From contig DATAZV010000196.1 in NCBI GenBank assembly GCA_036271855.1, positions 1 to 28,018 of the forward strand: DNA of 28,018 nucleotides, given 5' to 3'. The position numbers were made by a program, and so were the translations under genes. This DNA comes from JAQGMJ01 sp036271855. GTDB taxonomy: Bacteria; Pseudomonadota; Gammaproteobacteria; Burkholderiales; JAEUOS01. Shown piece after piece: positions 1 through 7,450 of the stretch. Each line of letters begins with the position of its first letter. Position 1 is the first letter of the stretch. The notes under the pieces are model-generated. The model ran no database searches and was not told where the DNA came from. It saw only the letters and a list, made by a program, of their open reading frames with translations.

Positions 1-669
1 CAGCAGGCGCACCCGCGGGTCCTTCAGGAAGGGCAGGATGCTCACATTGGCGCCGATCAGCGCCTGCGAGCGTCCCGCCAGCACTTCCACCATCGCATCC
101 CCCGTGCCCTTGGTCGGCACGTTCACCATGTCCAACCCGGCCAGCCCGACGAAATAAGCCATCGACAAATGGCTGGCGCTGCCCACCCCCGCCGTCGCAT
201 AGTTCAGCTTGCCCGGGTTGGCCTTGGCATAGGCGATGAACTCGCCGATGTTTTTCGCCGGCACCTCCGCGTTGGCCACCAGCACATAGCCCGAGTTGCC
301 CAGGAAGGCGGCGCCGGTGAAGTCCTTGATCGGGTCGTAGCTCAGCTTGGAATACAGCGAGCCGTTGATGGTGTGGCTGGCCGCCGACAAGATCAGCGTA
401 TAGCCGTCCGCCGGGGCCTTGGCGACAAAGGCGGTGCCGATGGTGCCGCCGGCGCCGACGTGATTTTCGATGATCACCGGCTGGCCCAGCGCCGCCCCCA
501 GTTCGTTGGAAATCGAGCGCGCCAGCGCGTCCTGCACCCCGCCGGCGGAAAACGGAATCACGATCTTGATCGGCTTGGTCGGCCAGGGATCGGCCGCTTG
601 CGCCGTGGCGCAAGCGCCAAGCGCGGACACGATGAGTGCGGTACGGCGGAGCAGGCGGGTGAAGCGCAT
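1..669 (-). CDS. TctC/Bug-type tripartite tricarboxylate transporter receptor (partial, C-terminus outside window)
   Basis: Periplasmic solute receptor of the Bug/TctC family, which captures carboxylates or similar small organic acids for a TctAB membrane pair. The first 223 residues of a family that is usually about 320-330 aa are present; the 3' end lies beyond base 1. The N-terminus is a signal peptide (basic MRFTRLLRR, hydrophobic stretch, cleavage near AQA-ADPWP). It is followed by the family block PIKIVIPFSAGG, then ENHVGAGGTIGT and KAPADGYTL, which are typical of Bug proteins. The start at 669 is chosen because AAGGA lies about 8 bases upstream; an ATG at 678 sits directly on that ribosome site. 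No tctA or tctB adjoins it here, so it is an orphan receptor as far as can be seen. The ligand cannot be told from sequence. Confidence 0.92.
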   Translation of the reverse strand, partial: MRFTRLLRRTALIVSALGACATAQAADPWPTKPIKIVIPFSAGGVQDALARSISNELGAALGQPVIIENHVGAGGTIGTAFVAKAPADGYTLILSAASHTINGSLYSKLSYDPIKDFTGAAFLGNSGYVLVANAEVPAKNIGEFIAYAKANPGKLNYATAGVGSASHLSMAYFVGLAGLDMVNVPTKGTGDAMVEVLAGRSQALIGANVSILPFLKDPRVRLL

Positions 670-703
670 CGAAAGCATCCTTTCAATAGGGGGTTCAGGC
701 AGA

Positions 704-1156
704 TCATGCACTGTTTTTCTGCGCCAGAAAACGGTCCAGCGCGTTGCCGAAGGCCTGGCGGTCGGCCAGGCCGAAAGGCGCCGGGCCGCCGGTGTCCACC
801 CCGCCCTGGCGCAGCGACTCCATGAAATTGCGCATGGAAAGCATCTCGCGCACATTGTCGGCGGTGTAAAACTCGCCGCGCGGGTTCAGCGCGTGGCCGC
901 CTTTTTCGATCACGATGGCGGCCAGCGGAATGTCCGCCGTCACCACCAGGTCGCCCGGCGCCATCAGTTGCGCGATTTTCGCATCCGCCACGTCCAGGCC
1001 CTGTTCCACCTGCAAGGTCTTCAGGTAGGGCGAGGGCGGTGTGCGCAGGAAACTGTTCGCCACCAGCGTGGCGGTGATTTTCAGCCGGTCCGCCGCGCGG
1101 TAAATGATTTCCTTGACCGCGCCGGGACAAGCGTCGGCGTCTACCCAGATATGCAT
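704..1156 (-). CDS. yaiI: YaiI/YqxD family (DUF188, UPF0178) protein
   Basis: A 150-residue protein beginning MHIWVDADACP, the hallmark N-terminus of the UPF0178/DUF188 family, which has a PIN/NYN-like nuclease-type fold. Acidic residues in VDADACP and the later VVTADIPLA segment fit the putative metal site. The central GDLVVTADIPLA and the LNPRGEFYTADN block are also typical. Length equals the family norm. Its biochemical role is not established; a nuclease activity is only suspected from the fold. The start is fixed by homology, but there is no Shine-Dalgarno sequence before it: the upstream coding strand reads ACATTGTACCA, which resembles a -10 element, so the message may be nearly leaderless. 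It is divergent from the BLUF gene with about 56 bases between the two starts. Confidence 0.93.
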   Translation of the reverse strand: MHIWVDADACPGAVKEIIYRAADRLKITATLVANSFLRTPPSPYLKTLQVEQGLDVADAKIAQLMAPGDLVVTADIPLAAIVIEKGGHALNPRGEFYTADNVREMLSMRNFMESLRQGGVDTGGPAPFGLADRQAFGNALDRFLAQKNSA

Positions 1157-1212
1157 TGGTACAATGTAGCACTGGCACGGCGCGGGCGCCGCCGCTGCCG
1201 AAGGGGTGGCAG

Positions 1213-1650
1213 ATGCTCTATGAACTGGTCTACAACAGTGCTGCTACGGACGACCATCTCGGCGATGACGGACTGCTGCGCATTCTCGATCAGTCGCGCC
1301 GCAAGAATCGGACCCTCGGCATCACCGGGCTCTTGCTGTTTCATCGCGGCGAATTCGTGCAACTGCTCGAAGGCGAGCGCGAAGCGGTCCGCGAGCTCTA
1401 CTACAGCGTGATCGCCGTCGACGAGCGCCATCGCGGCCCCCTGGTGTGCTGGGAAAGCGGGCTGGACAAGCGCGGTTTCGCCGACTGGTGGATGGGCTTT
1501 GCGCGCGCGCCCGAACTGCGGGCGCTGAACCATCCCGAAGCGGCCGGCTTTCTCGCCGGCGGAGTGGCCTCCCTCGACCTCTCCGGGCCGCAATCGCGTG
1601 GCCGGCGCATGCTGCTTGCGCTATACACGAGCATCGGCGCACCAGGCTGA
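1213..1650 (+). CDS. Stand-alone BLUF-domain blue-light sensor
   Basis: A 145-aa protein made of a single BLUF domain (residues 1-96) plus a short C-terminal helical cap, like the PixD/BlrB type. BLUF proteins bind FAD non-covalently and sense blue light through a hydrogen-bond switch. The key residues are visible: Tyr7 (LVYNS), Asn32 (KNRTLGITG) and Gln50 (FVQLLEG), matching AppA Tyr21, Asn45 and Gln63, and the Trp92-Trp93-Met94 segment matching AppA Trp104/Met106. No GGDEF, EAL or other output domain is attached, so signalling must go through a protein partner not evident here. The start at 1213 is chosen because AAGGGG lies 6 bases upstream; a longer reading to 1156 has no such site. A photolyase encoded about 10 kb away gives a loose light-response context. 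Confidence 0.93.
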   Translation: MLYELVYNSAATDDHLGDDGLLRILDQSRRKNRTLGITGLLLFHRGEFVQLLEGEREAVRELYYSVIAVDERHRGPLVCWESGLDKRGFADWWMGFARAPELRALNHPEAAGFLAGGVASLDLSGPQSRGRRMLLALYTSIGAPG

Positions 1651-1677
1651 GCCCGCGCTGCGCCGGCTCCGGCGTTC

Positions 1678-2685
1678 CTACTCCACCTTCACATTCGCCG
1701 CCTTCGCCACCTTGGCCCACAACTGTAGGTCGTCGCCGATGGCGCGCGTCAGCTCGGCCTCCGGCCCGTACCTGAGTGTCACGCCCTGCGGCTCCATGGT
1801 GGCGACCAGGTCCGGCTCGGCCAACACTTTTTGCAGGATGGCCGAGAGCATGCGCGTAATCGCCGCCGGCGTACCCTTGGGCGCGACGATGCCGAAGTGG
1901 TTGTTGATGCGAAAGTCCTTCACCCCTGCCTCTTCCATCGTCGGGATGCCCGGCAGGCTATCGACACGCTTTTCCGCCGCCAGCGCCAGCAGGCGCAGCT
2001 TGCCGCTCTTCACGTGCGGCAGAGAGGTCGGGATGCTGTCGAACATGAAGGTCGATCGCCCGGCGATCAGGTCGGGCAGGGCGAAGGCGCTGCCCTTGTA
2101 GGGCACGTGTACCGCCGTCACGCCGGTGCGCAGGCTGAAGAGTTCGGACTCCAGGTGAGACAGGGTGCCGTTGCCCTGCGAGGCAAAGTTGTACTTGCCC
2201 GGCGCCGCCTTCAGCAGCGCCACCAGTTCTGCCACGTTGTTCGCCGGCACCGCCGCCGGCACCACCAGGATGTGCGGAATGTCGGCGACGAAGGCGACCG
2301 GCTCGAAGTCTTTCAGCAGGTTCGCCGGCTGTGTCGCGTAAGTGCCGGCGGCGATTGCCGAGTTGGTCACCGCCAGCAGGTGCAGGGTATAGCCGTCCGG
2401 CGCCGCCTTCGCCGCCAGGGCCAGGCCGATGGCGCCGCCGGCGCCCGGCCGGTTGTCCATCACGATCGGCTGCTTCAGTTCCAGCGCCATGCGCTGCCCG
2501 ACGGCGCGCGCCAGGATGTCGGTGGCCCCGCCGGGCGGAAAGCTCAGCACCATCTGGATTGGCCGTGCCGGATAGGCCTGGGCCGCTGCCCCGCCCGCAT
2601 AAAGCGCCGCGCCGGCCAGCGCCAGCAAACGCGCCGCGCGCCAAATCGATTGTCGCAACATTTGAATCGCCACCAGCCGGATCAT
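1678..2685 (-). CDS. TctC/Bug-type tripartite tricarboxylate transporter receptor
   Basis: Complete 335-aa extracytoplasmic receptor of the Bug/TctC family. It has a signal peptide (about 36 residues, ending near GGAAAQA), then the family blocks YPARPIQMVLSFPPGG, DNRPGAGGAIG and KAAPDGYTL, and later VPYKGS and the GVKDF/APKGTP region typical of the second lobe. The start at 2685 has GAGAGG seven bases upstream; an open frame to 2832 lacks support. It is a paralogue of the partial receptor at the left edge and likewise has no adjacent tctA/tctB, so it may deliver substrate to a membrane pair encoded elsewhere, for instance the receptor-less tctBA near 25 kb (inference). It is divergent from the DNase II gene across 379 bases. 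Substrate unknown. Confidence 0.95.
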   Translation of the reverse strand: MIRLVAIQMLRQSIWRAARLLALAGAALYAGGAAAQAYPARPIQMVLSFPPGGATDILARAVGQRMALELKQPIVMDNRPGAGGAIGLALAAKAAPDGYTLHLLAVTNSAIAAGTYATQPANLLKDFEPVAFVADIPHILVVPAAVPANNVAELVALLKAAPGKYNFASQGNGTLSHLESELFSLRTGVTAVHVPYKGSAFALPDLIAGRSTFMFDSIPTSLPHVKSGKLRLLALAAEKRVDSLPGIPTMEEAGVKDFRINNHFGIVAPKGTPAAITRMLSAILQKVLAEPDLVATMEPQGVTLRYGPEAELTRAIGDDLQLWAKVAKAANVKVE

Positions 2686-3064
2686 GGTCGTACCTCTCGA
2701 ATGATTTTTTGATTTCGCCGCCTGCCATGGCCGGCGGCTTGCGGCCGATACATGCACGGATCGCGCCAGTCGCGATGTCACGCCGGCTGCCGGGTCCCGC
2801 CGGCCACCTTGGACCGGAGCGCCGCGCCGCATAGCCGGGCGTCAGAGCGGCAGGCTCGGCGCGCCGCCGCCGTTCACCGGCCACAGCAACCCGCCGCGCA
2901 TGCTACTAAAGGTGAATTGTTTTTGCCGGTTTGCCGAGGCAGAGTTGAGCGGGGCCAACCGACCCTGAAAGAATCGGTCCGCGGCTATCGGGCGTGCCGC
3001 CGGCCGGTGCAATCCTCCAGGAGTGCAGTCGCCCCTTCGATGAACAGGAAAAGGAGCCTCAAAA
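2686..3064. other. Intergenic region between tctC paralogue and DNase II gene
   Basis: About 380 bases between two divergent genes. It must carry both promoters. I see no convincing -35/-10 pair; the least GC-rich piece (around 2905-2930, with TGAATTGTTTTTG) is the most promoter-like. Short open frames here have no recognisable content. AAGGAG at about 3050 serves the DNase II gene. Confidence 0.5.
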
Positions 3065-4225
3065 ATGAAGATATCCGCGATGGACGAGAATGGCAAGCCG
3101 GTCGATTGGTGGTTCATGTACAAAGTGCCACAGCTGTCCGCCGGCGCCAACAGCGACCAGGCCAGGGGCTATGAATATGTCTATTTTGATTCCACCATCG
3201 ACCAGAAGCCGGGCGGCAAGGTCGTCAAATCACCTTTCGAGATCGACAAGGGCCAGGGCGCGCTGAACCGCACGCTCGACGCGGTGTTCAACAAGCCGGA
3301 CGCCAGCACCGGCTGGATCCTCTACAACGACGAATCGCCGGCCAGTGCCAATATCCACGACAACGGCAACCTTGGGCACACCAAGGGTGTGATTGCTTTC
3401 GACACCGCCTCCAAGACGGCCTATTGGCTGCTGCACTCCTGGCCGAAGTTCGCCGAGCCGGCCGCCAAATTCGATCCGACACCGAAATACGGCCAGACCT
3501 ATCTCTGCCTCACTCTGAGCATGGAAACCGTATCGAAGATCGCAGCCCAGATGATCAACCACCAGGAGCCGCAGACCTATCTCTGCCACGGGGCAAAAAA
3601 CCTGCCTCCCAAGGACCCGCTTGCCCTGCTGATGCAGCCGCTCAAGCCCGCGCCGACCGGCGACTCGAACGTGATCGACCTCAAGACTGCCGCGGGCATG
3701 CCGTTCAAGGTGATCGCCAAGAACCGGGCGTGGAACCAGGATTTCTGGAACGGCCTGGTCGGCCCGACCCTGGAGGCCGACATGGATACGGAAACCTGGA
3801 TCCGCGGCAAGATTCCGCCGATCGCCGATATCGACGGCATCCACAAGACCTTCGACATCAAGTACATCAACCTCGGCTCGCTCGGCGCGCACTGGGCATG
3901 GCCCGAAACCCACGACCACGCCAAATGGGGCATCACCCTCAAGTCCGACTGGGTCTGCGTCGGCGACATCAACCGCATGATCTCGCAAAGAAAGCGCGGC
4001 GGCGGCACCATCGCGTTCCAGAATAAAATCCTGTGGCAGGCTCTCACCCAATCCAGCCTCTTGCTGGCCCCGCCAGGCTACAGCCGGACCGAAGCGCACA
4101 AGATCCTCGACAAGGCGAAGATCGATCCCGAGACGCAGCCGAAAGCCAAAGCCGCCACGGCGGCCAAAAAGCCTGCTGCCAGGAAAACAGCGGCGAAAAA
4201 GGCGACCAAGCCCAGCCGCCGCTAG
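3065..4225 (+). CDS. Bacterial DNase II family protein with basic H1-like C-terminal tail
   Basis: A 386-aa protein of the deoxyribonuclease II family, acid endonucleases with a phospholipase-D-like fold that cut DNA without divalent metal. Family landmarks run in order: GKPVDWWFMYKVP (residues 10-22), the first catalytic HxK in LGHTKGV (His105, Lys107), HSWPKF, GQTYLCLT, the TWIRGK block, the second HxK in DHAKWGI (His285, Lys287), then CVGDINRM and RGGG-FQNKILW. Both HxK motifs are intact, so activity is likely. The last 25 or so residues are Lys/Ala/Pro-rich like histone H1 tails, suggesting extra DNA affinity. Unlike the animal lysosomal enzymes no signal peptide is seen. AAGGAG eight bases upstream supports the start. 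Homologues have been reported in Burkholderia. It stands alone, with no obvious immunity or secretion gene beside it. Confidence 0.93.
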   Translation: MKISAMDENGKPVDWWFMYKVPQLSAGANSDQARGYEYVYFDSTIDQKPGGKVVKSPFEIDKGQGALNRTLDAVFNKPDASTGWILYNDESPASANIHDNGNLGHTKGVIAFDTASKTAYWLLHSWPKFAEPAAKFDPTPKYGQTYLCLTLSMETVSKIAAQMINHQEPQTYLCHGAKNLPPKDPLALLMQPLKPAPTGDSNVIDLKTAAGMPFKVIAKNRAWNQDFWNGLVGPTLEADMDTETWIRGKIPPIADIDGIHKTFDIKYINLGSLGAHWAWPETHDHAKWGITLKSDWVCVGDINRMISQRKRGGGTIAFQNKILWQALTQSSLLLAPPGYSRTEAHKILDKAKIDPETQPKAKAATAAKKPAARKTAAKKATKPSRR

Positions 4226-4365
4226 CCAGGGTCATGCCGGGCGCCAATCGGTGCTCCCTGCCTTTTCCAAGGTTGTGCGTCCTTGAGCGGCTTATCACAC
4301 CAAGAACGACTTCTGCTTTTGGTCTTTTGTTAGACTGCGCGCCGATCCTTCAGGAGATGCGTGCC

Positions 4366-5199
4366 ATGAGTTCCAGATCCCCCGATTCCAGCGCAGGCCC
4401 CCTGCTGCGTATCAAGGCCGATGACGGCTGCACCCTCGCCGTGCATCAGTTGCGCCAGGGTGAAACCGGCGCTGTCCCCTTCCTGCTGGTGCATGCCCTG
4501 GCGATGGACGGCATGATGTGGGCCGACGTCGCCGACGCCCTGCCGCCGGGCGCGCCGGTCTACGCCGTCGATTGCCGCGGCCACGGCCTGTCGGACAAGC
4601 CCGCCGGCCCCTACACCACGGCGCGCTTTGCCCGCGACCTCGGGCTGATCATCGGCGCCATCAACGCGCCGCGCGTGCACCTGGTCGGCTGGTCGATGGG
4701 CGGCACCATCGCGCTGGCCTTTGCCGGCACCTACCCGCAGCGCGTGGCGAGTCTCAGCATCGTCGACGGCACCGCCACCTACGGCCCGGAAGCGCCGCCC
4801 GCATGGGAGGCGCGCGCGCAAAAGGCGGTGGCCGGCGGCATGCAGGCGCTGATGCAGTTCCAGCTCGACCGCTGGTTCACCCCCGCCTTCCTCGAAGCGC
4901 AGCCGGCGAAAGTGCAAAATGCGGTCGCCACCTTCAATCGCAACAGCGTGCCCGCCTATGTCGAAACCTGCCGCATGCTGGGTAGCGCCGACGAGCGCGC
5001 CGCATTGAAAAACTACACCGGCCCCTGCGCCGTGGTGGTGGGCGAAGAAGATTACGCAACGCCGGTGGCGATGGCGCAGGAGATCGCCAGCCTGATCAAG
5101 GGCGCACAAATCACCGTGCTGCCAAAAGTGCGGCACTTCACGCCGATCGAAGTACCGGAAAAAATCGCCGCCTGCATCGCCGCCATTGCGCGCGCCTGA
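4366..5199 (+). CDS. Alpha/beta hydrolase (enol-lactonase/esterase-like)
   Basis: A 277-aa single-domain alpha/beta hydrolase. The oxyanion-hole segment VHALAMDG, the strand-turn DCRGHGLSDKP, the nucleophile elbow GWSMGG (Ser110), the acid in GEEDYATP (Asp229) and the base in VRHFTP (His257) form a full catalytic triad. Overall layout resembles 3-oxoadipate enol-lactonase (PcaD) and related carboxylesterases. The start at 4366 sits 9 bases after CAGGAG; an in-frame ATG at 4357 touches the ribosome site and is less likely. It lies 30 bases before the amidohydrolase gene on the same strand, so the two are probably one operon acting on one pathway, possibly lactone opening in aromatic or dicarboxylate breakdown. 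The exact substrate cannot be assigned. Confidence 0.9.
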   Translation: MSSRSPDSSAGPLLRIKADDGCTLAVHQLRQGETGAVPFLLVHALAMDGMMWADVADALPPGAPVYAVDCRGHGLSDKPAGPYTTARFARDLGLIIGAINAPRVHLVGWSMGGTIALAFAGTYPQRVASLSIVDGTATYGPEAPPAWEARAQKAVAGGMQALMQFQLDRWFTPAFLEAQPAKVQNAVATFNRNSVPAYVETCRMLGSADERAALKNYTGPCAVVVGEEDYATPVAMAQEIASLIKGAQITVLPKVRHFTPIEVPEKIAACIAAIARA

Positions 5200-5229
5200 T
5201 CCACACCACAAAATAAACGGGAGACAAGG

Positions 5230-6081
5230 ATGAACATCAACCGCAGGCAATTCCTGCAGGGCGCCGGTGCGCTGGCTGTTAGCGGAACCGCGACCGGCAT
5301 CGCCGGCTGCGCCACGCCCGCGCGTCACGGTGAAGAGATTTTCGAGGCGCATTGCCACATCATCGACCATCGTTACCCGATCGTGTCCAACCAGGGCTAC
5401 GTGCCGCCCAACTTCACCCTCGACGATTATCTCGGCATGGTCACGCCCCTGGGTGTCACCGCCGGGGCCATCGTCTCAGGCTCCTTCCATGGCTTCGACC
5501 AGACCTATATGCGCGCCACCCTGCCGCGCCTGGGGCCGCGCTGGGTCGGCGTCACGCAAGTGCCGGCGGACATCCCGGATGCCGAAGTGGTGTCGCTCAA
5601 AGCCGTCGGCGTGCACGCACTGCGCTTCAACATTTTTCGCGGCCGCATCGACACGGTGGACGACATCGTCGCGCTGGCCACCCGCGTACACAATGTCGCC
5701 GGCTGGCATGCCGAGATCTATGCCGACGCCGCCAGCCTGCGCCCGCATGTCGCCAGGCTCTCCAAGTTGCCGCAGATCGTCATTGATCACTTGGGCATGA
5801 CCGCAGCCGGCCTGCCGGTGGTACTGGACCTGGTCGACGCCGGCGCCAAAATCAAGGCCACCGGCTTCGGCCGTGTCAGTATGGACGTGCCTAAAACATT
5901 GCAGACCATCGCCGCGCGCAATCCGAAAGCGCTGATGTTCGGCACCGACATTCCCTCCACCCGCGCCAAACGGCCCTTCATGGCTTCCGACATCCAGCTG
6001 GTGAAGGACGCGCTCGGGCCGGAACTGGCGCAGCGCGCGCTGTGGAGCAACGGCGTGGAACTGTACAAGCCAAAGCTTTAG
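5230..6081 (+). CDS. Tat-exported, probably lipid-anchored amidohydrolase (PDC hydrolase-like)
   Basis: A 283-aa member of the amidohydrolase-2 group, metal-dependent TIM-barrel hydrolases that include 2-pyrone-4,6-dicarboxylate hydrolase and sulfomuconolactone hydrolase. Metal and catalytic residues are visible: HCH (His41, His43), GWHAEI (His160), IVIDHLG (His187) and FGTDIP (Asp240). The N-terminus NRRQFLQGAG is a twin-arginine signal, and GIAGC (Cys27) is a good lipobox, so the enzyme should be exported folded and anchored to the membrane. That is unusual, since most relatives are cytoplasmic. GGGAG six bases upstream supports the start. It follows the alpha/beta hydrolase by 30 bases, suggesting coordinated hydrolysis of a lactone-type compound, perhaps in the periplasm for this step. 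Substrate unknown. Confidence 0.9.
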   Translation: MNINRRQFLQGAGALAVSGTATGIAGCATPARHGEEIFEAHCHIIDHRYPIVSNQGYVPPNFTLDDYLGMVTPLGVTAGAIVSGSFHGFDQTYMRATLPRLGPRWVGVTQVPADIPDAEVVSLKAVGVHALRFNIFRGRIDTVDDIVALATRVHNVAGWHAEIYADAASLRPHVARLSKLPQIVIDHLGMTAAGLPVVLDLVDAGAKIKATGFGRVSMDVPKTLQTIAARNPKALMFGTDIPSTRAKRPFMASDIQLVKDALGPELAQRALWSNGVELYKPKL

Positions 6082-6107
6082 GGCGCCACAAGGCAGGGCG
6101 CGCCCGT

Positions 6108-6602
6108 CTATTTGCGCGTCTTGCGCGGCGCGGCGGCTTTTTTCGCGTTTGCCGCTGTTGTCGCTGTTTTTTTGGTGCGCGGTTTTGCCGTGGCCTTGAC
6201 AACCGCTTTGGCCGCGGTTTTTGCAATGCGCCTGGCCGGCCTGGCGGCTTTCGCGGGCGCCTTGGATTTGGCTGCTTTCGCGGCCGGGATCTTCGGCTTG
6301 GGCAAAGGCACCTCCGCCGCGGTGACGCGCGCCAGCGCACTCATCCACTGGCTGTCGTCGAGCTGCTCGTCGATCAGAAAATACATCTTGGCGCCGGGGT
6401 AGGGCGGCGCTTCTTTCGGCGTACCGATGAAGGCGCGCGCGCCGGCCAGCGGCTTGACGAACAGCTGGTTGTCGCAAGCGAAGGCGATGATGCGGCCATC
6501 GAGGTAGATGGCGTATTCGCCGAACATCTTGCGCGAGGTGATGCTGCCGGCCGCGCGCATTTGCCCACATACGTAGTCGATGAAATCCTGGTCGGTTGCC
6601 AT
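6108..6602 (-). CDS. TfoX N-terminal domain protein with Lys/Ala-rich tail
   Basis: A 164-aa protein. Residues 1 to about 95 match the TfoX N-terminal domain (SRKMFGEYAIYLDGRIIAF, later PPYPGAKMYFL), the domain found in the competence regulator TfoX/Sxy and in many small proteins of unknown role. From about residue 98 the sequence is almost entirely Lys, Ala, Pro, Arg and Thr, with repeated KAAK/PAR/KTA units, closely resembling histone H1 tails or the H1-like proteins of Bordetella and Burkholderia. This suggests DNA or RNA binding (inference). The start at 6602 is set by homology; the nearest SD-like AGG is only 2 bases away, so the start is less secure. It is convergent with the amidohydrolase gene, 26 bases apart. 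No TfoX C-terminal domain is present. Confidence 0.9.
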   Translation of the reverse strand: MATDQDFIDYVCGQMRAAGSITSRKMFGEYAIYLDGRIIAFACDNQLFVKPLAGARAFIGTPKEAPPYPGAKMYFLIDEQLDDSQWMSALARVTAAEVPLPKPKIPAAKAAKSKAPAKAARPARRIAKTAAKAVVKATAKPRTKKTATTAANAKKAAAPRKTRK

Positions 6603-6773
6603 GGCCTGTTTTCGTGCAAAGCGATGGGCGATTGTAAAACGCCGCTTGCTGCGCGGGAAGCCCGGCGCCGGGCACACGCATTGCGTCGGGGCCGAGGCGC
6701 ATCCATGCCCGCCGCGTTGCGTACAATCACGCAGCAGATGCGTTTATCTGCCCGCTCTCTGAAAGGAGCACGC

Positions 6774-7286
6774 ATGCGCCTCTCCCGCCATCTTCTCGCC
6801 GCATTTGCCCCGGTCCTGATCGCTGCCGCCCCGGCCGTTCACGGCGTGGAGGCACCGAAGGTCCAGGTCGAGTATGTGCACCCGGAAAATTTCGCCGACG
6901 TCGGCGACGGTTTTCGCGGCGGCGACGCCGCGCGCAGCGCCTACCTGGAGGCGCTGAACCGGCACCTGCAGGCGCGTGCCGCGCGCGTGCTGGGCAACGG
7001 CCAGAGCCTCAAGGTATCGATCACAGAAGTCGACATGGCGGGCGAGTTCGAGCCCTGGCGCATCGCCGGGGCGGACGTGCGCATCGTGCGCAACATCTAT
7101 CCGGCGCGCATCGACCTGAGTTTTCGCCTGGCCGATGCCGGCGGCGCCGTCGTCAAGGAAGGCGAGCGCCGCCTGCGCGACACCGGCTTTACCGACGACG
7201 TCACGCGCTACAGCGACGACCCCCTGCGCTACGAAAAAGCGCTGATCGACGCCTGGGTCGAGCGCGAGTTTCCGGCGCCGCGCTAA
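6774..7286 (+). CDS. Secreted DUF3016 family protein
   Basis: A 170-aa protein with an N-terminal signal peptide (MRLSRHLLAAFAPVLIAAAPAV, cleavage near VHG-VEA), followed by the DUF3016 pattern VQVEYVHPENFADVGDG, a central SLKVSITEVDMAGEFEPW strand-helix region, and the closing block around RYEKALIDAWVEREF. Length is normal for the family. The function of DUF3016 proteins is not established; they are small periplasmic or envelope proteins common in Gammaproteobacteria and Oxalobacteraceae. The start at 6774 has a strong AAAGGAG 5-6 bases upstream. A much longer open frame running back to 6042 is antisense to the TfoX gene and is rejected. No operon partner is apparent. Confidence 0.9.
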   Translation: MRLSRHLLAAFAPVLIAAAPAVHGVEAPKVQVEYVHPENFADVGDGFRGGDAARSAYLEALNRHLQARAARVLGNGQSLKVSITEVDMAGEFEPWRIAGADVRIVRNIYPARIDLSFRLADAGGAVVKEGERRLRDTGFTDDVTRYSDDPLRYEKALIDAWVEREFPAPR

Positions 7287-7380
7287 AAGCCGCTGCGCGC
7301 CAGCCCCCAGTCGTAGGCGGGGTCCTGGCACCCCGGCCGGATTGTGCCAACCGCGCACCAATGCGTTGCGCCAGGGCGCC

Positions 7381-7408
7381 TTGTTTTATGGGGTGGGGCG
7401 CCTAAAAT
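7381..7408 (+). promoter_or_regulatory. Candidate sigma-70 promoter for the pirin gene
   Basis: TTGTTT (7381-7386), a 16-base spacer and TAAAAT (7403-7408) lie about 40 bases before the pirin start codon in an otherwise GC-rich gap. The match to TTGACA/TATAAT is fair and the location fits. No operator is visible. Confidence 0.5.
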
Positions 7409-7450
7409 AATCTGTATCCCAATCGCCGTACTCCAGGAAAGAACACGACC

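Noticed and set aside
6108..6602. Competence regulator Sxy/TfoX
   Set aside because: Only the N-terminal TfoX domain is present, the regulatory C-terminal domain is missing, and no competence genes are close.
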